Origin: Streptomyces sp. NBC_01264
GTDB lineage: Bacteria > Actinomycetota > Actinomycetes > Streptomycetales > Streptomycetaceae
Direction of reading: 5' to 3'
NCBI RefSeq assembly: GCF_026340675.1
Contig: NZ_JAPEOX010000001.1
Location: forward strand, 744,001 to 808,000
DNA length: 64,000 nucleotides
Shown: positions 25,920 to 35,539 of the stretch, one piece after another
Layout: each line of letters starts with the position of its first letter
Numbering within the stretch: position 1 is the stretch's first letter
Notes under the pieces: generated by a model
Seen by the model: only the letters and a program-made list of their open reading frames with translations
What the model was told of the DNA's origin: nothing
The model's database searches: none
Position numbers and translations under genes: made by a program

Positions 25920-27166
25920 CCGCCGGGTTCGGGCCGAAGGCCGCGGCGGCCACGGAGAGCGCCACCCCGCCCGGTGGTCGCTGGGTGAGCGCTCTCTCGC
26001 TCGCCAACCTGGGTGTCTGGGTCGGCTGGTTCGGCCCGCTCCAGCTGCTGCTGGCCCGCCAGGCCGAGCAGCTCACCCCGGACCACAAGGCGTCCACCCT
26101 CGCCCTGGTGACGGGGCTGGGGGCGGCCGTCTCCATGGTCGCCAATCCCGTCTTCGGAGCGCTGTCCGACCGTACGACGGCGCGTGCGGGCCGCCGGATC
26201 CCCTGGGTGGTCGCCGGGGTGACGGGCGGGGCGGCCGGCCTGGTGGTCCTCGGGCTCACGCAGAGCCTCGCGGTGGTGATCGCCGGCTGGTGCCTGGTGC
26301 AGCTCGCCCTCAACGCCGCCTTCGCCGCACTCGCGGCCGTCCCCGATCAGGTCCCGGTCCGGCAGCGCGGGCTGGTCGGCGGCTGGCTCGGCGTCTCCCA
26401 GGTGATCGGGATCCTGGTCGGCACGGCGCTGGCCACGGTCGCGGGCGGGATCACCGCCGGCTATCTGACCTGCGCGGCCTTCTCCGTGCTCGCGGCCGTG
26501 CCGTACGTCCTGATGCGACGGGACTCGGTGCTCACCCCCGCCGCCCGGCCGGTTTTCCGGTGGCGCGGCTTCCTGACCGGCTTCTGGATCGACCCGCGCC
26601 GCCATCCCGACTTCGGCTGGGCCTGGCTGACCCGCTTCCTGATGAACCTCTCGTACTCGATCAGCACGATGTACCTGCTCTACTACCTCACCGACGCCGT
26701 GCGCTACCGGGGCGACGCGGACACCGGCGTCCTGATCCTCACGGCGCTCAACGCGCTCACCCTGCTCTCCACCGTGGTGATCAGCGGTATCCGGTCCGAC
26801 CGCAGCGGCCGCCGGAAGTCCTACGTCATCCGGTCGGGTCTCGTCATCGCCGCGGCCACGCTGCTGCTCGCCGTCTGGCAGACCTGGACCGGCGCGGTCG
26901 TCGCCTCGCTCGTCCTGGGGCTCGGCTTCGGCGTGTACACGGCGGTGGACTTCGCCCTGCTCACGGACGTGCTGCCGACCGCCGAGGACCGGGGCAAGGA
27001 CCTGGGCCTCATCAACATCGCCAACGCGCTGCCGCAGGTGCTGGCCCCGGTGATCGCGGCCCCGGTCGTCACGCACCTCGGCGGGTACACGGCCCTGTAC
27101 GCGCTGGCGGGAGCCCTGGCGCTGGCGGGATCGCTGCTGGTCCGGCGGATCCGTTCGGTTCCGTAG
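25916..27166 (+). CDS. MFS sugar transporter
   Basis: A 416-residue major-facilitator protein with about twelve hydrophobic segments. The loop 2-3 motif is GALSDRTTARAGRRIPW and the second half repeats it as SGIRSDRSGRRKSY. These features and the pairing with a glucosidase resemble sugar-specific (GPH/SUT-like) porters. The start is GTG 25916, overlapping the GH1 stop by four bases, so the two proteins are made together: uptake of a glucoside followed by its hydrolysis. A 9-base tandem repeat follows the stop. Confidence 0.85.
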   Translation: MTAGFGPKAAAATESATPPGGRWVSALSLANLGVWVGWFGPLQLLLARQAEQLTPDHKASTLALVTGLGAAVSMVANPVFGALSDRTTARAGRRIPWVVAGVTGGAAGLVVLGLTQSLAVVIAGWCLVQLALNAAFAALAAVPDQVPVRQRGLVGGWLGVSQVIGILVGTALATVAGGITAGYLTCAAFSVLAAVPYVLMRRDSVLTPAARPVFRWRGFLTGFWIDPRRHPDFGWAWLTRFLMNLSYSISTMYLLYYLTDAVRYRGDADTGVLILTALNALTLLSTVVISGIRSDRSGRRKSYVIRSGLVIAAATLLLAVWQTWTGAVVASLVLGLGFGVYTAVDFALLTDVLPTAEDRGKDLGLINIANALPQVLAPVIAAPVVTHLGGYTALYALAGALALAGSLLVRRIRSVP

Positions 27167-27169
27167 GCG

Positions 27170-27233
27170 CGTGGGCCCGTGGGCCCGTGGGCCGGTGATC
27201 CTGTGGGCCCGCCCGTGGGCCCGTATCGTGACA
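27170..27233. repeat. CGTGGGCCC tandem repeat
   Basis: About six copies or part-copies of CGTGGGCCC/TGTGGGCCC follow the MFS stop. Each unit contains the palindrome GGGCCC, so the RNA could fold in several registers and may serve as an untypical terminator. Confidence 0.65.
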
Positions 27234-27254
27234 CCCGGCACATTTCTCACCCTT

Positions 27255-27284
27255 TTGGTCCAATTTGTACCAAACTTGTGTAGT
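27255..27284 (+). promoter_or_regulatory. Possible promoter/operator of the VanW-family gene
   Basis: An unusually AT-rich patch. TTGGT (27255-27259) and ACCAA (27269-27273) are inverted repeats. TTGGTC (27255-27260) and TGTAGT (27279-27284) are 18 bases apart and could serve as -35 and -10 boxes. Confidence 0.4.
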
Positions 27285-27311
27285 TCGGTTTCCGAAGCGA
27301 CAGGGAGAGAC

Positions 27312-28304
27312 ATGCGACGCGCCCACGGCCGTACCGCCACCAAGCGGATCGCCCTGATATCGGCCGGCACGGCCGCCGTGCTCGGCCTCGGCGGCATCTG
27401 CGCCGGCTCCGCGGCAGCCGCGGGCACGCCCGCCCCGGACCGGACCGCCGAGCCCGCGGCGACGGCCCCGGCAGCCGTCGGGCAGCAGGTCCTCTCCACC
27501 TTCACCGTCGCCTATCCCGCCGCGCCCTACCGCACCCACAACATCGCGCGCGCCGTGGAACTGATCAACGGGGCCGTCGTCGAGCCGGGCGACATCTGGA
27601 GCTTCAACCGGGCGGTGGGCGAGCGGACCGAGGAGAACGGCTTCGTCGACGGCATCATGATCAACGACGGCCGTTACGTGAAGTCCCCCGGCGGCGGGGT
27701 CTCCGCGGTCGCGACGACCATGTACAACGCCATGTTCTTCGCGGGCCTGAAGCCGGTAGAGCACGGGGCGCACTCCTTCTACATCGAGCGGTACCCGGAA
27801 GGCCGCGAGGCCACCGTCGCCTGGGGCACCCTCGACCTGCGCTGGCAGAACGACTCGGGGCACCCCGTGACCGTCCGGGCCACCTCCACCGCCAACTCGG
27901 TGACCGTCACCCTGCTCGGAACGAAGCAGTACGACGAGGTGCGCGCCACCAAGAGCCCCCGCACCCACATCACACCGCCGGCGAAGCGCACCGTGGCCGG
28001 CCCCACCTGCGAGCCGCAGACCCCGCTGGAGGGGTTCGACGTCTCCGTCGACCGCGTCCTCGTCCGGGACGGCCACGAGGTCGGCCGCGAGACCTTCCGT
28101 ACGCACTACACCCCGCGCGACGAGATCGTCTGCGCCCCGGAATCCCCCACGGCCACGCCCGGCACGACCCCGTCGGGCTCTCCCGGGAGGCCGTCGGGCT
28201 CCCCCGCCACAGCACCCTCGACGACCGCCGCGCCCTCGACGCCCCCGACGACCGCCGCACCCACCCCCTCCGGCACCGGAACGGCACCCGCGCCTAGGGC
28301 GTGA
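27312..28304 (+). CDS. Secreted VanW-family protein
   Basis: A 330-residue exported protein. The signal peptide is residues 1-37 (Arg/Lys start, ALISAGTAAVLGLGG core, SAAAAG end). The VanW domain covers about residues 60-215: LSTFTVAYP, NIARAVELINGAVVEPGDIWSFNRAVGERT-like core and SPGGGVSAVATTMYNAMFFAG, then HSFYIERYPEGREATV. VanW was first noticed in vancomycin-resistance clusters but has no firmly assigned reaction; it is common in actinomycete and clostridial cell-envelope proteins. The C-terminal 60 residues are Ser/Thr/Pro low-complexity, likely a wall-spanning tail. The start is ATG 27312 behind CAGGGAGAG. Its last 11 bases overlap the convergent oxidoreductase gene. Confidence 0.87.
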   Translation: MRRAHGRTATKRIALISAGTAAVLGLGGICAGSAAAAGTPAPDRTAEPAATAPAAVGQQVLSTFTVAYPAAPYRTHNIARAVELINGAVVEPGDIWSFNRAVGERTEENGFVDGIMINDGRYVKSPGGGVSAVATTMYNAMFFAGLKPVEHGAHSFYIERYPEGREATVAWGTLDLRWQNDSGHPVTVRATSTANSVTVTLLGTKQYDEVRATKSPRTHITPPAKRTVAGPTCEPQTPLEGFDVSVDRVLVRDGHEVGRETFRTHYTPRDEIVCAPESPTATPGTTPSGSPGRPSGSPATAPSTTAAPSTPPTTAAPTPSGTGTAPAPRA

Positions 28305-29265
28305 TCAGGATCTTTCCGCGCGCTTCGCCCCGGTGGAGCCGGTCGATGGCGGCCGGGGCCTCGGCGAGCCGGCAGGTGAGGTGGACGGCCGGGGACAGGG
28401 TGCCGTCCTCGACGTGCCGCCGCAGGACCTCCAGGTCGGCCTGACGTTCAGCGGAGATGAACCCCTTGAGGCCGTGCCGGACGAAGGGGTTCAGCAGCGC
28501 GGCCCACAGGACCCGGCCCATGCCGCCGAGCCAGGGCCCGCCGCCCTCGCCACCCACGATCACGAGCGTGCCGCGCAGGGTCAGCGCCCGCCGGAGGTGG
28601 GCCAGGGAGCGGTTTCCCGCGATGTCCAGGATGAGGTCGTAGCGGCGCACGCCCTCCGCGAACTCCTCGCGGGTGTAGTCGATGACCTCGTCAGCCCCGA
28701 GCCCGCGCACCAGCTCCGTCTTCGCGGTGCTGCACACCCCGGTGACGTGCGCCCCGTACACCTTCGCCAGCTGGACCGCGAAGGTGCCGACCCCGCCGGC
28801 GGCGCCGATGACCAGGACCCGCTGCCCGGGCCGGACGCGCCCCGCGTCGCGCAGCGCCTGGAGGGCGGTGAGCCCGGAGATCGGGAGGGCCGCCGCCTCG
28901 GCCAGGGGCAGCCCCGTGGGCCGGTGCGCCAGCTTGTCCTGCCGGGCGGTGGCGTACTCCGCGAAGGAGCCCTCGCAGATGCCGAACACCTCGTCGCCCA
29001 CCCCGAAGGCGCTCACCCCCTCGCCGACCGCCTCGACGCGCCCGGAGACCTCCCGGCCGCGTACGGGGACCTTGGGCGCGCGCAGCCCGTATCCGAGGAG
29101 CCGCAGCAGGTAGGGCTTGCCGCTCATGAGGTGCCAGACCCCCGCGTCCAGGGCGGCGGCCCGGACGGATATGAGCACCTCCCCCGCGCCCGGTGCCGGC
29201 GTTTCGACGTCCCTGAGCTCGAGCACCTCGCTGGAGCCGTACGTGTCCTGCACGATCGCCTTCAC
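28294..29265 (-). CDS. MDR-family NAD(P)-dependent quinone oxidoreductase-like enzyme
   Basis: A 323-residue medium-chain dehydrogenase/reductase without the zinc ligands of true alcohol dehydrogenases, so of the quinone-oxidoreductase type. The N-terminal GroES-like domain has AIVQDTYGSSEVLELRDVE and PVRGREVSGRVEAVG. The Rossmann motif is GAAGGVGTFAVQLAK near residue 150. The start is GTG 29265, overlapping the regulator's TGA by four bases, so this is the last gene of a three-gene operon. A longer frame extends upstream into the regulator gene but lacks family similarity. Its 3' end overlaps the VanW-family gene by 11 bases on the opposite strand. Substrate unknown. Confidence 0.87.
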   Translation of the reverse strand: MKAIVQDTYGSSEVLELRDVETPAPGAGEVLISVRAAALDAGVWHLMSGKPYLLRLLGYGLRAPKVPVRGREVSGRVEAVGEGVSAFGVGDEVFGICEGSFAEYATARQDKLAHRPTGLPLAEAAALPISGLTALQALRDAGRVRPGQRVLVIGAAGGVGTFAVQLAKVYGAHVTGVCSTAKTELVRGLGADEVIDYTREEFAEGVRRYDLILDIAGNRSLAHLRRALTLRGTLVIVGGEGGGPWLGGMGRVLWAALLNPFVRHGLKGFISAERQADLEVLRRHVEDGTLSPAVHLTCRLAEAPAAIDRLHRGEARGKILITP

Positions 29266-29501
29266 GGCGTCGCCCCTTCCTCGTCTGCACTGCCTGCGTA
29301 CTGGAATACCTGTTCGAGCGGCACCGCGAAGACGCGGGCGATCCTGAAAGCCGTCTCCAGGGAGGGCGAGTAGCGGCCCTTCTCGATGGCGATGACGGTC
29401 TGGCGGGTCACGCCGATGCGTTCCGCCAGCTCCGCCTGGGTCATCTCCCCGCACTCGAAGCGCAGGATCCGGATCCGGTTCGTGATGCCGGTCGGCTTCA
29501 C
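29262..29501 (-). CDS. XRE-family regulator, small
   Basis: A 79-residue single-domain helix-turn-helix protein: NRIRILRFECGEMTQAELAERIGVTRQTVIAIEKGRYSPSLE in two helices, with the MTQAELAERIGVTRQTV recognition unit. It is typical of short Cro/CI-type regulators that accompany a small membrane protein. The start is taken as GTG 29501, overlapping the membrane-protein stop by four bases; a GTG one codon earlier is also possible. Probable autoregulator of the operon, acting at the ATGTAAAAG repeats near 29946-29979. Confidence 0.88.
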   Translation of the reverse strand: MKPTGITNRIRILRFECGEMTQAELAERIGVTRQTVIAIEKGRYSPSLETAFRIARVFAVPLEQVFQYAGSADEEGATP

Positions 29502-29965
29502 CACGACTGGAACCCCCAGCGGTAGGCGGCGAGCTTGACGACCGACCCGAGCACCGCCGAGAGGACGAAGCCCAGGTAGAGGGCGTTCGAGATCCAGAAG
29601 CGGTCCGCCCCGGCCATCGAAAGGATCAGCGCGGTCACCGCGCCGATGACGAGGAAGGACTGCCCGGCGTGCTCGCCGAGGCGGCCGATCTCCCTGTCCC
29701 GCTGGTCCTTGACGTCGGCCTCGCCGGGCTTGGCCACCGCCACCGCGATGTTGAGGAGGATCGTGGCGGCGATGGCGCCCCCGACCGTCCAGAGCAGCGG
29801 GGTGACGTACGGGACCTCCGCGAGGGGGACTCCGTCGCCGGACCCGCCCAGCACGAGGGCCAGGTAGACCGCGTACCCGATGACCGCGACCACCCCCATG
29901 ATCCACGCGCGCTTCTCCTCGAAGGCCACGACCGCACCCGCTCTCATGTAAAAGAACTTTGACAT
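29498..29965 (-). CDS. Small multi-pass membrane protein upstream of XRE regulator
   Basis: A 155-residue protein with four hydrophobic segments at about residues 22-42, 60-82, 108-126 and 133-148, separated by a charged loop (KPGEADVKDQRDREIGRLGEH). The family pairs frequently with XRE regulators of this type; function unknown, possibly a membrane sensor or co-regulator. ATG 29965 is chosen because the promoter's -10 box ends at 29970, so the mRNA would begin essentially at this ATG (leaderless). ATG 29947, which has no ribosome-binding site, is the alternative. First gene of the operon. Confidence 0.78.
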   Translation of the reverse strand: MSKFFYMRAGAVVAFEEKRAWIMGVVAVIGYAVYLALVLGGSGDGVPLAEVPYVTPLLWTVGGAIAATILLNIAVAVAKPGEADVKDQRDREIGRLGEHAGQSFLVIGAVTALILSMAGADRFWISNALYLGFVLSAVLGSVVKLAAYRWGFQSW

Positions 29966-29979
29966 CAGGAATGTAAAAG
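29946..29979 (-). repeat. Direct repeat ATGTAAAAG around the start site
   Basis: ATGTAAAAG occurs at 29946-29954 and 29971-29979 (plus-strand reading), 25 bases apart, and TTACAT follows in inverted sense at about 30004. One copy overlaps the -10 box and the other lies in the first codons, so binding by the XRE protein would block transcription. Confidence 0.5.
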
Positions 29980-29998
29980 GATCCATACCCGGTGTCAA
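29970..29998 (-). promoter_or_regulatory. Consensus promoter of the membrane protein-XRE-MDR operon
   Basis: On the minus strand TTGACA (29998-29993) and TACATT (29975-29970) are exactly 17 bases apart, the best sigma-70-type promoter in the window. The ATG at 29965 begins five bases after the -10 box, predicting a leaderless or nearly leaderless transcript. Confidence 0.8.
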
Positions 29999-30100
29999 TA
30001 ATTTCTTACATGCGGTTCTCGGGGCCCCGGCCCCGGCCCCGTGTCACCCGGGCGCGCGGCCCCGCTGGCACCACGGCCGCACCCCGGGCTTGCTGGACGA

Positions 30101-30745
30101 ATGAGACCAGAAGCACCGGGGACGGCCCCGGGACAGAGCCTGAGCACCCCCAGGGCGGCGGGGCTCGCGGGGATCGTCTTCGCCGCCCTCATGGCCGCGG
30201 CCATCGTGCTGGCCCGGATCGCCCTGCCGGAGGGGGGCGGCGCGGCCGAGATCGAGGTCACCTCGGGGCAGCGGGACGCGGTGACCACCGCGCTGGAGCT
30301 CGTCCCGTTCGCCGGCATCGCCTTCCTGTGGTTCATGGGCGCCCTGCGGGAGCACTCGGGCGAGGCGGAGGACCGGTTCGTCGCCAGCGTCTTCCTGGGC
30401 AGCGGGATCATCTTCGTCGCCTGCCTCTTCGGCGCCGCCGCGGCCGCCGGGACGGTGCTGGACTCCGACCAGCCCCAGGAGTTCGGCCGTCACTTCGCCT
30501 ACACGCTGCTGACCACGTACGGGATGCGGATGGCCGCCGTGTTCGTGTTCGCGACCTCCACGATCGGCCGCCGGCTCGGGGTCTTCCCGCGCCCGCTGGC
30601 CCTGACCGGTTACCTGGCCGGTCTGGTGCTGCTGGTGGCGGGCTCCTCCCTGCCCTGGTCCGAGCTGGTCTTCCCGGCCTGGGCCCTGCTCGTGAGCGTG
30701 TACATCCTGCGATCGGGCCGGGGCCGCCCCCGGCCGGCCCCCTGA
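30101..30745 (+). CDS. Polytopic membrane protein of unknown function
   Basis: A 214-residue protein with about six hydrophobic helices (for example AAGLAGIVFAALMAAAIVLA, FAGIAFLWFMGAL and LALTGYLAGLVLLVAG). A charged EHSGEAEDRF loop follows helix 2. No domain is recognised beyond a resemblance to small actinomycete integral membrane proteins. The start is ATG 30101 without a strong ribosome-binding site. It precedes the P450 genes by about 100 bases on the same strand; whether it shares their transcript is unclear. Confidence 0.7.
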   Translation: MRPEAPGTAPGQSLSTPRAAGLAGIVFAALMAAAIVLARIALPEGGGAAEIEVTSGQRDAVTTALELVPFAGIAFLWFMGALREHSGEAEDRFVASVFLGSGIIFVACLFGAAAAAGTVLDSDQPQEFGRHFAYTLLTTYGMRMAAVFVFATSTIGRRLGVFPRPLALTGYLAGLVLLVAGSSLPWSELVFPAWALLVSVYILRSGRGRPRPAP

Positions 30746-30849
30746 GGGGCGACCGCACACCACTCCGATGGCGGTATCTGACGCGCTCCTTAGCAACATC
30801 GCGCGCAGGCTGGTTCGGAAAGCCCAGGGGGGCGCCGAAAGGACACGCT

Positions 30850-31098
30850 GTGCTGAGGCTCGTCGTCGATCTCAACCGGTGCCAGGGATACGCGCAGTGC
30901 GCCTTCCTCGCCCCCGACGTCTTCGCGATGCACGGGGACGAGGGACTGCTCTACGATCCGCAGGCCGCGGCGGCCCAGCGCGAGCGCGTGCTCCAGGCCG
31001 CGGCCGCCTGCCCCGTGCAGGCGATCCTCGTGGACGGCCTGGACCTGGCCGCCACCGCCCCTGCCGCCGCCTCCCACGGGGAGGCCTCCGATGGCTGA
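30850..31098 (+). CDS. 3Fe-4S ferredoxin of a P450 system
   Basis: An 82-residue ferredoxin of the type that feeds bacterial P450s. The cluster ligands are Cys in RCQGYAQC (two cysteines separated by five residues) and Cys in AACPVQAI; the position of the usual fourth ligand is Gly/Ala, consistent with a 3Fe-4S cluster. The start is GTG 30850 behind GAAAGGA. The stop overlaps the ferredoxin reductase start by 8 bases, tying it to the electron-transfer chain. Confidence 0.88.
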   Translation: MLRLVVDLNRCQGYAQCAFLAPDVFAMHGDEGLLYDPQAAAAQRERVLQAAAACPVQAILVDGLDLAATAPAAASHGEASDG

Positions 31099-32485
31099 CA
31101 CCGCCCTGGACCAGCTCAAGCGCTCCGGCCGGGTCGTGGTCGTCGGCGCCTCCCTGGCCGGCCTGCGGGCCGCCGAGGTCATCCGGGAGAAGGGCTTCGC
31201 CGGCTCGCTGACCCTGATCGGCGACGAGCCCCACGAGCCGTACGACCGGCCGCCGCTGTCCAAGCAGGTGCTGCTGGGCAAGGCCGACGCCGAGCGCACT
31301 CTGCTCCCCCGGCGGCGCGACATCGACGCCGAGTGGCGCCTCGGCGTCGCGGCCACCGGACTCGACATGGCGGCCCGTACGGTCAAGCTCGCCGACGGCG
31401 AGGAGGTCCCGTACGACCGGCTCCTGATCGCCACCGGGGTTCGGGCCCGGCCCTGGCCGAACGAGGCCGAGGGCGAGCTCGGCGGGGTCTTCACCCTGCG
31501 CACCCGCGAGGACGGGGTGGGCCTGGCCCGCGCCCTGAACGCCGGGCCGCGCCGGGTGCTGGTCATCGGCGCCGGGTTCACCGGCTCCGAGATCGCCTCG
31601 GCGTGCCGCGAACGCGGACTGGAGGTCACCGTCGCCGAACGCGGCAACGGCCCCCTGGTCGGCGCCCTGGGCGGGGTGATCGGGGCCGTCGCCGCCGAAC
31701 TCCAACGGGAGAACGGCGTGGACCTGCGCACCGGCATCTCGGTGACCGCCCTGGAGGGCGACTCCACCGGACGGGTGCGCGCCGCGCACCTCTCCGACGG
31801 CACCACGCTGGAATGCGACGTGGTGGTCGTGGGGCTCGGCGCCCAGCGCAACACCGAGTGGCTGATGGGCTCCGGGCTCGGGGCGGGTCCGCGCGGCATC
31901 GCCTGCGACGCGGGCTGCCGGGCCTTCGACCTCCGCGGGATCGTCACCGACGACATCTACGTCGCGGGCGACGTGGCCCGCTCCCCGCACGCGCTCTTCG
32001 GCTACCAGTTCCTCTCCCTGGAGCACTGGGGCAACGCCGTGGCGCAGGCCGAGACCGCCGCCCACAACATGATGAGCGAGAGCACCGACCGCCGGCCGCA
32101 CCTGTGGGTGCCGGCGTTCTGGTCCTCCCAGTTCGGGGTGAACATCAAGTCCGTCGGCGTTCCCTCCATGGGCACCGAGATCATGATCACCCAGGGGTCC
32201 CGGGCCGAGCGCCGGTTCACCGGGGTCTACGGCTACCAGGGCCGGGTCATCGGTGCCGTCACCTTCGACAACGGGCGCTGGCTGCAGTTCTACGAGAAGC
32301 AGATCGAGTGCACGGCCCCGTTCCCGCCCCCGTTCACCACGGTGGACCGCCGCCCCGACGGGCAGCGGCCGATCCCGGCCGACTTCCCCGACCCCTCGGT
32401 GCCCACGCACGGCCCGACCATCACCCTCAGCGGGTACTCGCCGGCGGACCGCCGGATCGCCACCTTCACCCCCGCCGGGCACTGA
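31091..32485 (+). CDS. FAD-dependent ferredoxin reductase
   Basis: A 464-residue NAD(P)H:ferredoxin reductase of the putidaredoxin-reductase/rhodocoxin-reductase type. FAD-binding GASLAGLRAAEVI near residue 18, NAD-binding GAGFTGSEIASACRERG near 158, and the second FAD motif DIYVAGDVA near 290. A C-terminal extension (residues 400-464) reaches beyond the usual length, with FTGVYGYQGRVIGAVTF in the third domain. The start is ATG 31091 overlapping the ferredoxin gene; the P450 begins 24 bases after its stop. Electrons would pass from NAD(P)H through this protein and the ferredoxin to the P450. Confidence 0.9.
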   Translation: MADTALDQLKRSGRVVVVGASLAGLRAAEVIREKGFAGSLTLIGDEPHEPYDRPPLSKQVLLGKADAERTLLPRRRDIDAEWRLGVAATGLDMAARTVKLADGEEVPYDRLLIATGVRARPWPNEAEGELGGVFTLRTREDGVGLARALNAGPRRVLVIGAGFTGSEIASACRERGLEVTVAERGNGPLVGALGGVIGAVAAELQRENGVDLRTGISVTALEGDSTGRVRAAHLSDGTTLECDVVVVGLGAQRNTEWLMGSGLGAGPRGIACDAGCRAFDLRGIVTDDIYVAGDVARSPHALFGYQFLSLEHWGNAVAQAETAAHNMMSESTDRRPHLWVPAFWSSQFGVNIKSVGVPSMGTEIMITQGSRAERRFTGVYGYQGRVIGAVTFDNGRWLQFYEKQIECTAPFPPPFTTVDRRPDGQRPIPADFPDPSVPTHGPTITLSGYSPADRRIATFTPAGH

Positions 32486-32509
32486 CCCGCACGTTCCCGG
32501 AGGACCCCC

Positions 32510-33748
<1,239 letters not shown>

Positions 33749-33788
33749 ACGGGCCCTGAGCAGGACCGCTGAGCAGGCCCCCCTGAGT

Positions 33789-33829
33789 CGGGCCCCGGAC
33801 CGGTCGCACCGACCCCGGTCCGGGGCCCG
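33789..33829. terminator. Bidirectional terminator between P450 and EF-hand genes
   Basis: CGGGCCCCGGACCGG (33789-33803) and CCGGTCCGGGGCCCG (33815-33829) form a perfect 15-bp stem with an 11-base loop between convergent genes. Confidence 0.85.
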
Positions 33830-33836
33830 CTCGCGG

Positions 33837-34088
33837 CTACCAGCCGAAGCGGCGGTCGACCTCGCGCTCGAACTCCTCGAAGGTCAGCACGTCGTCGCCG
33901 TCCGCGTTCGCCCGGTCGAAGAGGGCCGAGGAGGTGTCCACGTCGCCCACGGCCCAGAAGGGCAGATCGCCCTGGGCGGCGAGGGTGGGGCCCTTGCTGC
34001 GCAGGGCCGTGATCACCTCGACGCGGGTCAGCACCCCGTCACTGTTCAGGTCGAGCGCGTCGAAGAGCTTGCGGGCCTTCTCACTCAT
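33837..34088 (-). CDS. Small EF-hand calcium-binding protein
   Basis: An 83-residue calmodulin-like protein. EF-hand 1 has a canonical loop DLNSDGVLTRVE at residues 13-24 (Asp, Asn, Asp, Gly, Glu in place). EF-hand 2 has NADGDDVLTFEE at residues 61-72, with Gly at position 6 replaced by Asp but the calcium ligands kept. Proteins of this kind are common in streptomycetes (calcium-binding buffers or sensors). The start is ATG 34088; GGACCC precedes it. It lies between the P450 terminator and the MscS gene on the same strand as the latter. Confidence 0.85.
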   Translation of the reverse strand: MSEKARKLFDALDLNSDGVLTRVEVITALRSKGPTLAAQGDLPFWAVGDVDTSSALFDRANADGDDVLTFEEFEREVDRRFGW

Positions 34089-34195
34089 GACAGGGTCCTT
34101 TCGATGGGCTGCGCGGTGCGGGGGGCGAAGGGGCGCGGGCCCCGGACCGTCAGCTTATGACCCGCCTCCGCGCCCACCGCCGCCGGTGTCCCGCG

Positions 34196-35326
34196 CTACC
34201 GCACACCGTCCGCCAGGGCCGGTACGGACACCGGCGCCTCGCGCTGCTGCGGGACCGGCGACACCGCCGGGGCCGCGCCGAACGGCGCGGACCGGAGGTC
34301 CTCCTGCTGGAGCGCGACCGTCCGCGTGGGGGCGGGGATCGAAATGCCCTCCGCCCGGAACCGGCTGTGCAGCCGCTTGATGAACTCGTGCTTGATCCGG
34401 TACTGGTCACTGAACTCGCCGACGCCGAGGATCACCGTGAAGTTGATCCTGGAGTCCGCGAAGGTGTGGAAGCGTACGAGTGCCTCGTGATCGGGGACCG
34501 CGCCCCTCACGTCCGCCATCACCTCGTCGACCACCTCGATGGTCACCCGCTCGACGTGCTGAAGGTCGCTCTCGTAGCCCACGCCCACCTGGACCAGGAT
34601 CGTCAGCTTGTCTTCCGGCTGGGTGAAGTTGGTCATGTTGGTGCGCGCGAGCCGCCCGTTGGGGATGATCACCAGGTTGTTCGACAGGTTGCGGACCACG
34701 GTGTTGCGCCAGTTGATGTCGACAACGTACCCCTCCTCGCCGCTCGTCAGCCGGATGTAGTCGCCGGGCTGCACCGTCTTCGAGGCGAGGATGTGCACGC
34801 CCGCGAAGAGGTTGGCGAGGGTGTCCTGGAGTGCCAGGGCAACCGCCAGACCACCCACGCCGAGGGCCGTGAGCAGGGGTGCGATGGATACGCCCACGCT
34901 TTCGAGGGCGACGAGCATGCCCATCGCGAGCACCAGGACCCGGGTGATGTTGACGAATATGGTGGCCGATCCGGCCACTCCCGTCCGTGCCTGGGCCACG
35001 GACTGGACGAGGCCGGCGACGACGCGGGCCACGCCGATGGTGGCCACGAGGATCAGCAGCGCCGTCAGCGAGTGGTTCACCCACCCGGAGACGCGCGGAC
35101 CGAGGGGCAGCGTCGAGGCGGCCACGGCGGCGCCCGCGATGACCGCGGCCGCGGGTGCGAGGGTGCGCAGCGCGTCGACGATGATGTCGTCGCCGCTCCA
35201 GCGGGTCCTGAGGGCGTGCTTGGCCAGCCAGCGTACGAGGGCGCGCAGGAGCAGCCCGGCGAGCCCACCCGCGGCCAGGGCGATGGCGGCGATCAGCCAG
35301 TCGTGCAGGACGAGGTCCCGGGTCAA
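34196..35326 (-). CDS. MscS-family mechanosensitive ion channel
   Basis: A 376-residue mechanosensitive channel of small conductance. Four hydrophobic segments lie in residues 9-30, 55-75, 85-105 and 128-150. The pore-lining helix 3 continues as LLTALGVGGLAVALALQDTLANLFAG, the most conserved MscS stretch. The cytoplasmic beta domain has VQPGDYIRL and VIIPNGRLARTNMTNF. The start is TTG 35326, supported by GGAGG seven bases upstream. The C-terminal tail of about 30 residues is low complexity. Protects against hypo-osmotic shock by releasing solutes. Confidence 0.92.
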   Translation of the reverse strand: MTRDLVLHDWLIAAIALAAGGLAGLLLRALVRWLAKHALRTRWSGDDIIVDALRTLAPAAAVIAGAAVAASTLPLGPRVSGWVNHSLTALLILVATIGVARVVAGLVQSVAQARTGVAGSATIFVNITRVLVLAMGMLVALESVGVSIAPLLTALGVGGLAVALALQDTLANLFAGVHILASKTVQPGDYIRLTSGEEGYVVDINWRNTVVRNLSNNLVIIPNGRLARTNMTNFTQPEDKLTILVQVGVGYESDLQHVERVTIEVVDEVMADVRGAVPDHEALVRFHTFADSRINFTVILGVGEFSDQYRIKHEFIKRLHSRFRAEGISIPAPTRTVALQQEDLRSAPFGAAPAVSPVPQQREAPVSVPALADGVR

Positions 35327-35539
35327 CGGACGTCCTCCGCATCTCGCCGGACCGGAGATGCGGCGGCCGGGCCTGCGGGCCGCCGGATGAGGGGTGTGGT
35401 CACCTTGTCACCTGTCAGTTCGTCGTGCGTGGGGCCGCGTTCGCGCATGCGTGCGCATACCGAACGGGATGCCATCCTGCCCCATGATCAACGCGGCGGC
35501 GCAGGTGGGCCACGGGAACCGGGCGGGTGCTCCGCTCGA

